This document shows, piece after piece, positions 10,883 to 20,556 of a stretch of DNA of 64,000 bases. Below the pieces are notes generated by a model. The model was not told where the DNA came from. It did not search any database and saw only the letters and a list, made by a program, of their open reading frames with translations. Numbering within the stretch: the first letter of the stretch is position 1; every line of letters starts with the position of its first letter. Source of the stretch: Bradyrhizobium nanningense (lineage in GTDB: Bacteria; Pseudomonadota; Alphaproteobacteria; Rhizobiales; Xanthobacteraceae); contig NZ_LBJC01000032.1 in assembly GCF_004114535.1 (NCBI RefSeq), positions 1 to 64,000 on the forward strand, given 5' to 3'. The position numbers and the translations under genes were made by a program.

Positions 10883-11048
10883 TCTTGGCAGGGCCTATGC
10901 ATTGGAGGCGGTGGTGTATAGCAGGAACGTGACATAACTAAAGCCCGTCGGCGGACCTGTGGGGGCTTGCTTGAGCCGTGCTTAAGCTCTTGGCTCAGCC
11001 TCCCGAATTTGGCAGAAGGACCGCTGATTTCCCGACAGGATTTTCGTA
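10883..11048. promoter_or_regulatory. Divergent promoter region between gltX and glnS
   Basis: This 166-bp non-coding interval must hold the promoters for both synthetase genes. No confident -35/-10 pair or operator could be picked by eye. Confidence 0.5.
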
Positions 11049-12725
<1,677 letters not shown>

Positions 12726-12731
12726 ACACGC

Positions 12732-13118
12732 ATGAGCACGGAGGCCGACGTCATCGTTTCCGCCATCATCGCGAAATGGTGCGCCGGCTTCGCGAGCCTC
12801 GATGCAGCCGCGCTGTCGTCGCTGTATGCGAAGAACGCGTTCTTCTTCGGCTCGAACCCGAAACTCTATCGGGGCAGGAGCGGGGTGGCGGACTATTTCA
12901 ATGGCCTGCCGCGATGGCGCCAGCCGAGCGTCGGCTTCTCCGAGGTGGCTGCGGCTCAGGTCTTGCCCGATGTGATTAACATGGCCGCGATCGCATCATT
13001 CGATCTCGACGAAGAGGCCGCGCCGCTCTCGGTCAAACTCACCTGGGTGATCGTGCGCGAAGACGGCGACTGGAAGATCGCGAGCCACCACGTGTCGTCC
13101 AGGGCTGCGCTGATCTAA
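12732..13118 (+). CDS. NTF2-like / SnoaL-type small protein
   Basis: A 128-residue cytoplasmic protein with the cone-shaped NTF2/DUF4440 pattern: an N-terminal helix with FASLDAAALSSLYAKNAFFF, then beta strands ending in KLTWVIVREDGDWKIASHHVS. Members include ketosteroid-isomerase-like enzymes and stress or calcium-calmodulin association-domain proteins; no catalytic assignment is possible. It begins 6 bp after glnS and is probably cotranscribed with it. Confidence 0.8.
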   Translation: MSTEADVIVSAIIAKWCAGFASLDAAALSSLYAKNAFFFGSNPKLYRGRSGVADYFNGLPRWRQPSVGFSEVAAAQVLPDVINMAAIASFDLDEEAAPLSVKLTWVIVREDGDWKIASHHVSSRAALI

Positions 13119-13158
13119 CGCCGGAGGCGTACTTCACCGCAACCGCTTCATCCGGTCG

Positions 13159-13644
13159 CTACAGTTTGTAGCCGATCTTCCTCAGGAGGTCCTTCCGCCA
13201 CGCAATGTCGGCGTCGGTCTCGATACCCAGCGGTGAGGCGCCATCCACTACGCCGAGCACGCCACGGCCGAGCTCGGTTTGCGCGACGATCACCTGCGTG
13301 AGGTTGGCCGTCGCGCAGTAGATGCGGCAGACCTCCGGCACCGAGCGCACGGCAGCTAGGACGTTGACCGGAAAGAAGCCGTCGCCCAGGAAGATCAGAA
13401 AAGTGTGGCCGGCGCCGATGGCTAATGCGTTGTTGCGGGCGTGGGTGAGGGCCGCTTCGTCATTGCCCGACCAGCGCACCAGCCGCTTGCCGGAGGCCTC
13501 GCAGAAGGCCAGCCCGAAGCGGATGCCCGGAACCGTGCCAACCAGCGCCTCGTGGAGGTCTTCCACGGTCTTGATGAAATGCGACTGACCGAAGATGAAG
13601 TTGGCCGCGTCCGGCTTGACGATGGGTACGACGATGAGTTCCAT
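13159..13644 (-). CDS. Adenosine-specific kinase family protein
   Basis: A 161-residue protein that matches the small adenosine-specific kinase family (PF04008) over its full length. Recognisable blocks are QSHFIKTVEDLHEAL, VPGIRFGLAFCEASGKRLVR, ARNNALAIGAGHTF and the C-terminal RKDLLRKIGYKL. The founding archaeal structure binds adenosine and AMP; physiological work in bacteria is sparse. It is the last gene of a three-gene minus-strand operon with a TrpF-like barrel (33 bp upstream) and an RNase Z-like hydrolase. The context suggests nucleotide or nucleoside metabolism, but this is inference. Confidence 0.88.
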   Translation of the reverse strand: MELIVVPIVKPDAANFIFGQSHFIKTVEDLHEALVGTVPGIRFGLAFCEASGKRLVRWSGNDEAALTHARNNALAIGAGHTFLIFLGDGFFPVNVLAAVRSVPEVCRIYCATANLTQVIVAQTELGRGVLGVVDGASPLGIETDADIAWRKDLLRKIGYKL

Positions 13645-13677
13645 GGCCGCGCTCCTCCCAGGGGAGAGCTATGCATG

Positions 13678-14358
13678 TTAGGCCGACGGAAAGCGATTGT
13701 CAGCCGCTGCCCGAGCCGCTTCGTGGAACCGGCGGACTCGCTCCAGGTCCTTGGCATGCGAACCGTCCCGATCCGTCTTTGTCTTGGAGTCGACGCCGGC
13801 TGGACGGACGGTTCGGATCGCTCCTGCGACGTTGTCCGGTCCAAGGCCGCCTGCGAGGACGACCGGAACACGGACGACGTCCACGATGCGGCGACTGATA
13901 TTCCAATCATGCGTCACGCCGAGCGCGCCGATCTGCTTGTCCGTGGACCGATAAGTGTCGAGCAGCAGAAAGTCTGCAATGCCATCGTAGCTTTGGGCAA
14001 TCTCGACGCTTTCCTCGGAGAACACCGGTATGCTTCTCATCACGACGATCCCGGGCAACATGCGTTTGAGCGAAGCAACATCTTGCGGGGAAAGCAGTTC
14101 GGCGCTGGCTCCCAAATGGACGATCGCGGGGTTGAGCTCGCGCGCCCACGACGCAATCAAGGAGAGATCGCGGGTCAGAAACAGTGCCGAGAATTTCGAT
14201 GGCGGTACAATTGCCGCGCCGATCTTGGAAGCCGCTGAGATCGACAGTTCTCGCGGAAATTGGCCGTCTCCGACGAGCACGCCGATATGGTCGACACCAA
14301 TGGCCGAAAGTGCTGACGCCTCTTCGGGGGTGGAGATTTCATAAATCTGGGTCAACAT
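13678..14358 (-). CDS. Phosphoribosylanthranilate isomerase-like protein lacking the catalytic Cys
   Basis: A 226-residue (beta/alpha)8 barrel related to TrpF. The phosphate-binding region VVLAGGLGPDNVAGAI and the C-terminal GVDSKTKTDRDGSHAKD resemble TrpF, and the acid-site strand LLLDT is present. The first strand, normally KICG(L/I)T with the general-base Cys, reads QIYEIST: Cys is replaced by Tyr. Known TrpF chemistry requires that Cys, so ordinary tryptophan biosynthesis by this copy is doubtful. It lies between an RNase Z-like hydrolase (21 bp upstream) and an adenosine-specific kinase (33 bp downstream), away from the trpDC genes at 34-36 kb. Function unknown; it probably acts on a phosphoribosyl compound. 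Confidence 0.8.
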   Translation of the reverse strand: MLTQIYEISTPEEASALSAIGVDHIGVLVGDGQFPRELSISAASKIGAAIVPPSKFSALFLTRDLSLIASWARELNPAIVHLGASAELLSPQDVASLKRMLPGIVVMRSIPVFSEESVEIAQSYDGIADFLLLDTYRSTDKQIGALGVTHDWNISRRIVDVVRVPVVLAGGLGPDNVAGAIRTVRPAGVDSKTKTDRDGSHAKDLERVRRFHEAARAAADNRFPSA

Positions 14359-14379
14359 CGGGCGTAACCTCTCCGAGTC

Positions 14380-15384
14380 TCAGGCGCGAGGTGCCCCAAA
14401 CGCCGCCATCACCTCGGCCAGCATCCGCTCCTGCTCTCCCGCATAGCGCGGAGAGAAGTGAAAGGGCTCGACGCGGCGGACATTGGCTTCTCGTGCGATT
14501 TCTCCGGCAGCCGTGGTGGTAAGATGAGCCCGCTCCTTCGCTATTGCGGCGTCCGCGTCCGCAAACGCCGCCTCGATGAAGAGGATGTCTGCATTCTGAA
14601 TTAGCGCCACGATGGAGGCACGATTGGCCGGCGTGTCGGCAACATCGGTCACATAGGCGATTTTCTGGCCGGCAGTGACCGTCACAAGATCGCGCAGGCT
14701 TGCGAGTGGCACGAGGCGATCCGACTTGGCCGCTTCTTCGATACGGATCAAATGATCTTCCGCGCGACGCTCGACGACGGCCTTCTTTAGCGACAGCAAC
14801 CAGTGTCCGACGGGTAGTCCACGCTCCGAGAGCCTGTTCTTCCATACGTTGACATGGGCCGCCTCCTGCAGCGCAAAGCAGAGGCAGGGCGTGCCATGTT
14901 CAAGGATCGCGGCTGACATGCGATGGGTAGGTTCATCGCAGAGTGCGCCCGCAATGGTCTTACGAGAGCCGGATGGCTCTGCTGCGAAGCCTTTCCTCAG
15001 ATGGAACCGCGTGGCGGAAATGGAATTGTCCGCTCCAAGTTCGCTGACATCGAAAACAAGATCGCAGCGATAGTTTTCGACCAGGTTCCAGCGATAGGCC
15101 TGAAGCTTGTGAAAGACGTGCTCGGCTAAGCCGGGCGGACCGAACAGCTGCACCGATTTCTCGTGCCCGACGAGCAAACGCAGCAGATGGTCAAAGCCAA
15201 CGAAATGATCGATATGCGCATGCGAGACAAAGACCTGGTCGACGCGTCGGATCTTCCGTGGCGCCAGTGAAGCAATCTCTCCAATATCGAACAGCAGACT
15301 TCGCTTCTCGAGCAGCGTTTCGACATAGACCGTCGGATCGCCGTAGCGACCGTTAACGAGGCTCGGATGGAAAAGCGGTCGCAT
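14380..15384 (-). CDS. MBL-fold metallo-hydrolase, RNase Z-like
   Basis: A 334-residue metallo-beta-lactamase-fold enzyme. The zinc motif VSHAHIDHFVGFDHLL (HxHxDH) is near residues 53-68, and the C-terminal HFSPRY is the signature of RNase Z/BN-type enzymes. It lacks an export signal. It is the first gene of the operon with the TrpF-like protein and the adenosine-specific kinase. It could process RNA or hydrolyse a cyclic nucleotide or phosphodiester; the neighbours favour a nucleotide-derived substrate, which is inference only. Confidence 0.85.
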   Translation of the reverse strand: MRPLFHPSLVNGRYGDPTVYVETLLEKRSLLFDIGEIASLAPRKIRRVDQVFVSHAHIDHFVGFDHLLRLLVGHEKSVQLFGPPGLAEHVFHKLQAYRWNLVENYRCDLVFDVSELGADNSISATRFHLRKGFAAEPSGSRKTIAGALCDEPTHRMSAAILEHGTPCLCFALQEAAHVNVWKNRLSERGLPVGHWLLSLKKAVVERRAEDHLIRIEEAAKSDRLVPLASLRDLVTVTAGQKIAYVTDVADTPANRASIVALIQNADILFIEAAFADADAAIAKERAHLTTTAAGEIAREANVRRVEPFHFSPRYAGEQERMLAEVMAAFGAPRA

Positions 15385-15503
15385 GACGAGCTATTTTGCT
15401 GCAACAGTTCCCAATGCGTCTCCCCTCATCTTAGCTGACGGCGATGGATTCCGCACCGGGCAGGACCGAGCTAGAATACATCATTCGGATCGAGGAGAGA
15501 GCC

Positions 15504-15953
15504 ATGAAACTCGTTTCAAGCGCCTTCGCCGATGGTGCCGCAATTCCGCGACGGTTTACCTGTGACGGCGAAAATCTTTCGCCACCTCTGCAATGGAGCG
15601 ACGCGCCGGAGGGGGCGCGGAGTCTTGTCCTGCTCTGCGACGATCCCGATGCGCCTGCCGGCAAATGGCATCATTGGGCAGTCTACAACATTCCGCCGGC
15701 GGTCACGGAATTTGCGATCAACGCTGCGCAGAACGCCAGAATGAAGCAAGCCGTCAACGATTTTCGGAAGGTGGGCTATGGCGGCCCGTGTCCACCGCAT
15801 GGCCATGGGCCTCATCATTATCACTTCCGACTGCTTGCCCTCTCGATCGAGGGCCTGCCGGCAAAGGCCAATGCATCCTGCGCCGACGTCGAGCGAGAGG
15901 CGCGCAAGCACGTGATCGCGGAAGCGACCCTCGTCGGTTGGTATGAGAGGTAG
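15504..15953 (+). CDS. YbhB/YbcL family Raf kinase inhibitor-like protein (PEBP)
   Basis: A 149-residue phosphatidylethanolamine-binding-protein family member. Conserved blocks are the LSPPLQWSDAPEG strand, the ligand-site motif DDPDAPAGKWHHW and GGPCPPHGHGPHHYHF. The start at 15504 has a strong Shine-Dalgarno (GAGGAGAGAG). It is convergent with the glutamine synthetase gene (17-bp gap) and divergent from the RNase Z-like operon. The biochemical role of bacterial members is unclear. Confidence 0.93.
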   Translation: MKLVSSAFADGAAIPRRFTCDGENLSPPLQWSDAPEGARSLVLLCDDPDAPAGKWHHWAVYNIPPAVTEFAINAAQNARMKQAVNDFRKVGYGGPCPPHGHGPHHYHFRLLALSIEGLPAKANASCADVEREARKHVIAEATLVGWYER

Positions 15954-15970
15954 GCCGGCGAAAAAATGCC

Positions 15971-17401
15971 CTAGATGTCGTAGTAGAGATGGAACTCGTA
16001 AGGGTGAGGGCGCAGCCGGATAGGATCGACCTCTTTCTTGCGCTTGTAGTCGAGCCAGGTTTCAATCACGTCGGCGGTGAAGACATCGCCGCGCAGCAGG
16101 AATGCGTGATCGCGCTCGAGCGCGTCAAGTGCCTGATCCAGCGATCCCGGCGTCGACTTCACCTCCTTCGCCTCCGCAGGCGGGAGGTCGTACAGGTTCT
16201 TGTCGATCGGGCTGCCCGGGTCGATCCGGTTGTCGATGCCGTCAAGGCCGGCCATCAGCATTGCAGCGAAGGCCAGGTAGGGATTGCAGGACGGATCGGG
16301 TGAACGAAACTCGACGCGCTTTGCGCGTGGATTTGGCGAATACATCGGAATCCGGCAGCAGGCGGAGCGATTGCGCTGGGAGTAGACGAGGTTGATCGGA
16401 GCTTCATAACCCGGAACCAGACGCCGATAGGAGTTCGTGGTGGGGGCGCAAAGCCCGCACAACGCCCAGGCGTGGCTCAATAGCCCGCCGATATAGTAGC
16501 GGCCGAACTGGCTCAACTCGGCATAGTCAGCTTTGTCGTAGAATAGATTGGTCTCACCCCTCCACAGCGATTGGTGAACGTGCATGCCCGAAGCGTTGTC
16601 CTCGAACAGCGGCTTTGGCATGAACGTCGCGGTCTTGCCGTGCTGATGCGCGGTGTTCTTCACCACGTATTTGTAGATCATCAGATTGTCGGCCATGCGG
16701 GTGAGGGTGGTAAAGCGCATGTCTATCTCGTTTTGACCGCCGGTCGCGACCTCATGGTGATGGGCTTCAATCTGGATCCCCAGCGATTCCATCGTCAGCA
16801 CCATTTCGGTGCGTAGCGCCTGCATGCTGTCGGTTGGGGGAACGGGAAAATATCCCTCCTTCGGGCGCGGTTTGTGGCCCAGATTCGGTGCTTCCTCTGC
16901 GCCGGTGTTCCAGCTGCCTTCGCTGGAATCGATTTCGTGCATGGCGTAGTTGATGCCCTGTCCGTAGCGTACGTCGTCGAATACGAAGAACTCCGCTTCC
17001 GGGCCGAAGTAGCTCGTATCGGCCCGCCCGGTGCCCTTGAGGTGGGTTTCGGCTTTCTGGGCTATGTAGCGGGCGTCCCGGCTATAGGATTGGCCGGTCA
17101 CCGGGTCTCTGATGTTGCAGATGAGGACCAGCGTCTTTGCCTGACTATAGGGGTCAACGAAGGCCGTCGCCGGATCCGCGACAACCAGCATGTCGCTTTC
17201 CTGGATCTCCTGGAAGCCGCGGATCGATGAGCCATCGAATCCAATGCCCTCATTGAGGGCATCGGCATTCACCGCGCTTGGCGGGACGGAAAAATGTTGC
17301 CACATCCCCGGCAGGTCGGTGAACCGCAAATCGATCATCTGGACGTTGTCGTCCTTGATCGCCTTCACGAGATCGTCGGCTGTCGCACATTTCGCAACCA
17401 T
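15971..17401 (-). CDS. glnA: Type I glutamine synthetase
   Basis: A 476-residue GSI-beta type glutamine synthetase (ATP + Glu + NH3 to Gln). The beta-grasp domain opens the protein. [10 protein letters not shown] is near residue 52, the metal and substrate motifs [25 protein letters not shown] and [10 protein letters not shown] follow, then the ATP loop with [16 protein letters not shown]. The adenylylation site NLYDLPPAE has its Tyr at about residue 404, so GlnE-type control is possible. A Cys is found in NRSACCRIP, where Ser is usual. No glnB gene is adjacent, unlike the usual alphaproteobacterial glnBA pair, so this is probably a second glnA copy. No sigma-54 promoter was recognised upstream. 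Confidence 0.95.
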   Translation of the reverse strand: MVAKCATADDLVKAIKDDNVQMIDLRFTDLPGMWQHFSVPPSAVNADALNEGIGFDGSSIRGFQEIQESDMLVVADPATAFVDPYSQAKTLVLICNIRDPVTGQSYSRDARYIAQKAETHLKGTGRADTSYFGPEAEFFVFDDVRYGQGINYAMHEIDSSEGSWNTGAEEAPNLGHKPRPKEGYFPVPPTDSMQALRTEMVLTMESLGIQIEAHHHEVATGGQNEIDMRFTTLTRMADNLMIYKYVVKNTAHQHGKTATFMPKPLFEDNASGMHVHQSLWRGETNLFYDKADYAELSQFGRYYIGGLLSHAWALCGLCAPTTNSYRRLVPGYEAPINLVYSQRNRSACCRIPMYSPNPRAKRVEFRSPDPSCNPYLAFAAMLMAGLDGIDNRIDPGSPIDKNLYDLPPAEAKEVKSTPGSLDQALDALERDHAFLLRGDVFTADVIETWLDYKRKKEVDPIRLRPHPYEFHLYYDI

Positions 17402-17563
17402 GGCTTCGCTCCCAGATCAGCGTCCTGAGATCGCGTTGCCGTTCGGCCGCAACCGAGCGGCTTGCGACGGACTGTGGTCCACGTTCAACGCTGGCGCCGC
17501 GTCAGCCTCAGTCCGGCATGGCGCAGCTCGCAGTCAGGCAGTTTTGCGCGCGCGGCGGCCGCT

Positions 17564-17746
17564 TCAGCTTTGGTGTGGCCCGCGCATGAGCTTCATGGCG
17601 TCTTCGATATGCCGCCAGGTTCGGGCCAGTTCGAGCTCGCCCTTTGACTCGAGATCGATGGCGTTTTGGGCGGCTTCGGCAATGGCTTTGGGGCCATGTG
17701 CTTCCAGCAACTGCCGCGCATAGTCGTGGATTTCCATTTCTCGCAT
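17564..17746 (-). CDS. Small hypothetical protein (60 aa)
   Basis: A 60-residue charged, helical protein beginning MREMEIHDYARQLLEAHG. The start at 17746 is preceded by GAGGGAGATGA at ideal spacing, which sets it over the longer open frame. It lies about 160 bp upstream of glnA on the same strand. I do not recognise a characterised family; similar short proteins occur near stress genes in Rhizobiales. Confidence 0.7.
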   Translation of the reverse strand: MREMEIHDYARQLLEAHGPKAIAEAAQNAIDLESKGELELARTWRHIEDAMKLMRGPHQS

Positions 17747-17802
17747 GGCGTCATCTCCCTCTTGTTCCGGGCGCGAACTGGGTAGGCCGGGAGCGGTAGA
17801 CA

Positions 17803-17816
17803 TTGACACCTGTCAA
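17803..17816. promoter_or_regulatory. Palindrome TTGACA-CC-TGTCAA in a divergent intergenic region
   Basis: TTGACACCTGTCAA is a near-perfect palindrome: 6-bp arms, 2-bp centre. Each arm is also a consensus -35 hexamer for one strand. It lies between the divergent small gene (start 17746) and the SPW protein (start 17989). No convincing -10 box was found at 17 bp on either strand, so it may be an operator rather than paired -35 boxes. Confidence 0.35.
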
Positions 17817-17988
17817 GCTCGGACAATCTGCATCCTGGTGCGCCGCACTCGCAAGGGCCTTTGCAGGGCATGGGTGGCCAGGATTGAACGCAGGTTCCGG
17901 ACCGGCAGTCGCGGCAACACAACGCAGGCCGGAGGGATGATTCTTCAACGGTGCGCCCCATATAAATACCAGAGGGGAGGTGAGCATT

Positions 17989-18351
17989 ATGCGCATCCAA
18001 CATTGGCAAGACGCTGCCAGCCTGTTGGTGGGCGTGTGGCTGGTCCTGTCGTCCTTCGTCCTGGGTTCATCCGGGGCGGCGGTCTGGATCACCATCGCGC
18101 TTGGGCTCGGCGTCATGCTGTTTGCCGTAGAGGCCTTTGTCATCCCGTCTTACCTGGAAGAGTGGGGCGAAATGCTGCTGGGCCTGGCGCTGTTGCTGGC
18201 GCCTTGGACCATTGGCTATGACCAGGCGTCAACCACGGCGAGCAGCGTATTGTCTGGTCTGCTGGTGATCCTGCTCAGTGGCTGGGAGCTGATGACCGAT
18301 CGTGACTTCAGCGCCTGGTGGCACGATCGCTGGCATCACCCGGCCGGCTGA
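17989..18351 (+). CDS. SPW repeat membrane protein
   Basis: A 120-residue inner-membrane protein with four hydrophobic segments arranged as two SPW-type repeats (PF03779). The repeat cores are HWQDAASLLVGVWLVLSSF and LLGLALLLAPWTIGY. The start at 17989 has GAGGGGAGG 8-9 nt upstream; a GTG at 17980 overlaps that site and is rejected. Function unknown; the family is frequent among stress-associated genes. Confidence 0.88.
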   Translation: MRIQHWQDAASLLVGVWLVLSSFVLGSSGAAVWITIALGLGVMLFAVEAFVIPSYLEEWGEMLLGLALLLAPWTIGYDQASTTASSVLSGLLVILLSGWELMTDRDFSAWWHDRWHHPAG

Positions 18352-18530
18352 AACAGCAATCGGCCGAACTCTCCGCCGACCGCTATGCGCTGGCGGCCGG
18401 AGGCGAGGCTCGACTTGACCATGCCGCGGACAACGTGTGGGCGTGACGAGGATCCGAATGATCGTTATCGCGCTGAGGGGCCGATGCGGCCATGGTGCAG
18501 GGCTTGCGGTCCTGCACCAAGACTATTCCG

Positions 18531-19859
18531 TCACGATGCCGTTCTGGGCTCGATCGGTTGCCAGATGCTGATCTTGCGCGTCTCCGGCATTAGGAAGACA
18601 GCGAGCACGAAGCACACCGCAGGCACCGCAATCGGGTAGATCAACGCGTAGCCGATGCTCCCGGTCGCCGCAAAAGCCGCCGACGTGATGAACGGCACCA
18701 ATCCACCACCCCAGCCGTTGCCGATGTGGTACGGCACCGACACTGACGTGTACCTGATCCTGCCGGGAAAGAATTCCGCCAGAAACGCGCCGACCGGCCC
18801 GTACACCATCCCGACATAGCAAACCAGGATGAAGATAATGAAGATCGCAATGGGGTAGTTGATGTTCCCGGGCTGCGTGACCGTTCCCAGCCATAGGTAC
18901 AGCGGATAGTACGTGATCGCTGCGAGCAACATGCCGCCCAGGATTACCGGCTTGCGGCCGATCTGATCCGACAGCCAGCCGAAGAAAATCAGGCTCGGTG
19001 TGGCAATCAGCAGCGCGGCTCCCACGATGTAGGCGGAGGTCAGCGGGTCTACCTTGGAGACCTGCTGAAGGAAGTACAGCGCCCAGAACTGACCGCTGTA
19101 CCACACCACGCCCTGTCCGATCAGGACGACGATTGCGATCCCGATGAATTTGACGTTCGAGCTGAGGAAAGCCTCCTTCCACGGATTCGTCGTCATCTGG
19201 CCGCGGGCCCTGATCTCCTGGAAGATCGGCGTCTCCTGGAGCTGGAGCCGAATATAGATCGCGATGGCTACCAACAGGAATGACACCAGGAACGGAACGC
19301 GCCATGCCCACTCGTCGAAGACCTGATTGCCGAACCAGGTCCGTGTCAGGATGATCACGCCCAGTGACACCACGATGCCGAGAGTCGGAGAGGTCTGTAG
19401 CCAGCCGGTGTAGTAGCCGCGCTTGTCATCCGGCACATGCTCCGCGACATAGGTGATGGCGCCGCCATATTCGCCGCCCAGGCACAGACCCTGGATCATG
19501 CGCAAGCCGAATAGAACGAACGCCGCCGTGAGACCGATGGACTGGTAGGTCGGGATCAACCCGATTGCCCCCGTACCCAATCCCATTCCGCTCAGCGTGA
19601 CGAGGAATGTATATTTTCGCCCGACCCGGTCGCCCATCCATCCAAAGAGGAAAGCCCCCAGTGGACGGATCAGGAATCCTGCAGTGAACAGCGCGATCGT
19701 GCTGAGGAGGGCTGCAACCGCGTGGGTCTGCTCGAAGAACTTAACCGACAGAACTGCGGCCAGGCTGCCAAAGATATAGAAATCATACCATTCGATGACG
19801 TTTCCCACCGACGCGGCAACAATCACGCGGCGAAAATCGCTCGGTACTTGAACTGCCAT
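18531..19859 (-). CDS. MFS transporter, metabolite:H+ symporter (MHS) family
   Basis: A 442-residue, 12-helix major facilitator of the MHS subgroup (KgtP/ProP/ShiA-like). The signature GNVIEWYDFYIFG is near residues 19-31, the cytoplasmic loop is GWMGDRVGRKY, and GGEYGGAITYVAEHVP follows TM4. It imports an organic acid, betaine or aromatic acid by proton symport; the substrate is not determinable. It is transcribed alone, away from comEC. Confidence 0.92.
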   Translation of the reverse strand: MAVQVPSDFRRVIVAASVGNVIEWYDFYIFGSLAAVLSVKFFEQTHAVAALLSTIALFTAGFLIRPLGAFLFGWMGDRVGRKYTFLVTLSGMGLGTGAIGLIPTYQSIGLTAAFVLFGLRMIQGLCLGGEYGGAITYVAEHVPDDKRGYYTGWLQTSPTLGIVVSLGVIILTRTWFGNQVFDEWAWRVPFLVSFLLVAIAIYIRLQLQETPIFQEIRARGQMTTNPWKEAFLSSNVKFIGIAIVVLIGQGVVWYSGQFWALYFLQQVSKVDPLTSAYIVGAALLIATPSLIFFGWLSDQIGRKPVILGGMLLAAITYYPLYLWLGTVTQPGNINYPIAIFIIFILVCYVGMVYGPVGAFLAEFFPGRIRYTSVSVPYHIGNGWGGGLVPFITSAAFAATGSIGYALIYPIAVPAVCFVLAVFLMPETRKISIWQPIEPRTAS

Positions 19860-20227
19860 GTGCTGCTCCTATCAAATTCAAACGCTACTCCTGGCGCCTT
19901 TCAGCGCCCATTCGCGGCGGCGTACGACGCTACAGGCGAGAATTGCGAGTTGCGTCCGCTGGTCTCAGGGCTGCTTGAGTCACCTGAGAAAGAGCTCCAG
20001 CGGTCTCTTCGGTACCGCGAGCTATCACGCCTGCCCGTCGGCCGGGGAGGCGTAGAAGCAGTGTAATCCTGCCGGGGCTGGCTTCTTATGAGACTTTCGG
20101 CTCAATCGACCTGAAGCGAGGCTGCCCCGATCCGAGATGGAACGGTCGCCCATCGCGCCGGACGGTTTTGTCACGAACGAACGGAAAGGCCTCTCAGACG
20201 TTGTGTGGGTCCAACAAGGATCCCACC
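19860..20227. other. Intergenic region without a supported gene
   Basis: About 370 bp between the divergent MHS transporter and the DUF2171 gene. Short open frames exist, but none has a credible start or family. It should contain both promoters. Confidence 0.5.
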
Positions 20228-20461
20228 ATGCAGAACATCGCAGAGCATATGGAAGTCATCGGCGCCGACGGCGTCCATGTCGGCACCGTCGACAAGGTCG
20301 AAGGCAACCGCATCAAGCTGACCAAGAAGGATAGCGGTGAGGGCAGCCACAAGGGCCATCATCATTTCGTCGACAAGGGCCTCGTTGCCGATGTCGAGGG
20401 CAACAAGGTGCGGCTGTCGGCCAAGGCGTCGGTGGCCGTGACGATGGAAGAGGAAAAGTAG
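20228..20461 (+). CDS. DUF2171 domain protein
   Basis: A 77-residue small soluble protein of the DUF2171 family. It reads AEHMEVIGADGVHVGTVDKV, then KLTKKDSGEG, then HHFVDKGLVADVEGNKVRLS, which is the PRC-barrel-like pattern of the family. The start at 20228 gives the standard family N-terminus; an upstream in-frame ATG at 20168 adds unconserved sequence. Such genes are often in stress or desiccation regulons. Function unknown. Confidence 0.9.
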   Translation: MQNIAEHMEVIGADGVHVGTVDKVEGNRIKLTKKDSGEGSHKGHHHFVDKGLVADVEGNKVRLSAKASVAVTMEEEK

Positions 20462-20556
20462 GGGCGCCTTCCCGCGTTCCCGATCTGTACCGCTATTCGC
20501 CTGACCGCACGTTCCGGTAGCTTCAGTGCCAATCGCGTCGCGTAAGGTGCAGGGAA

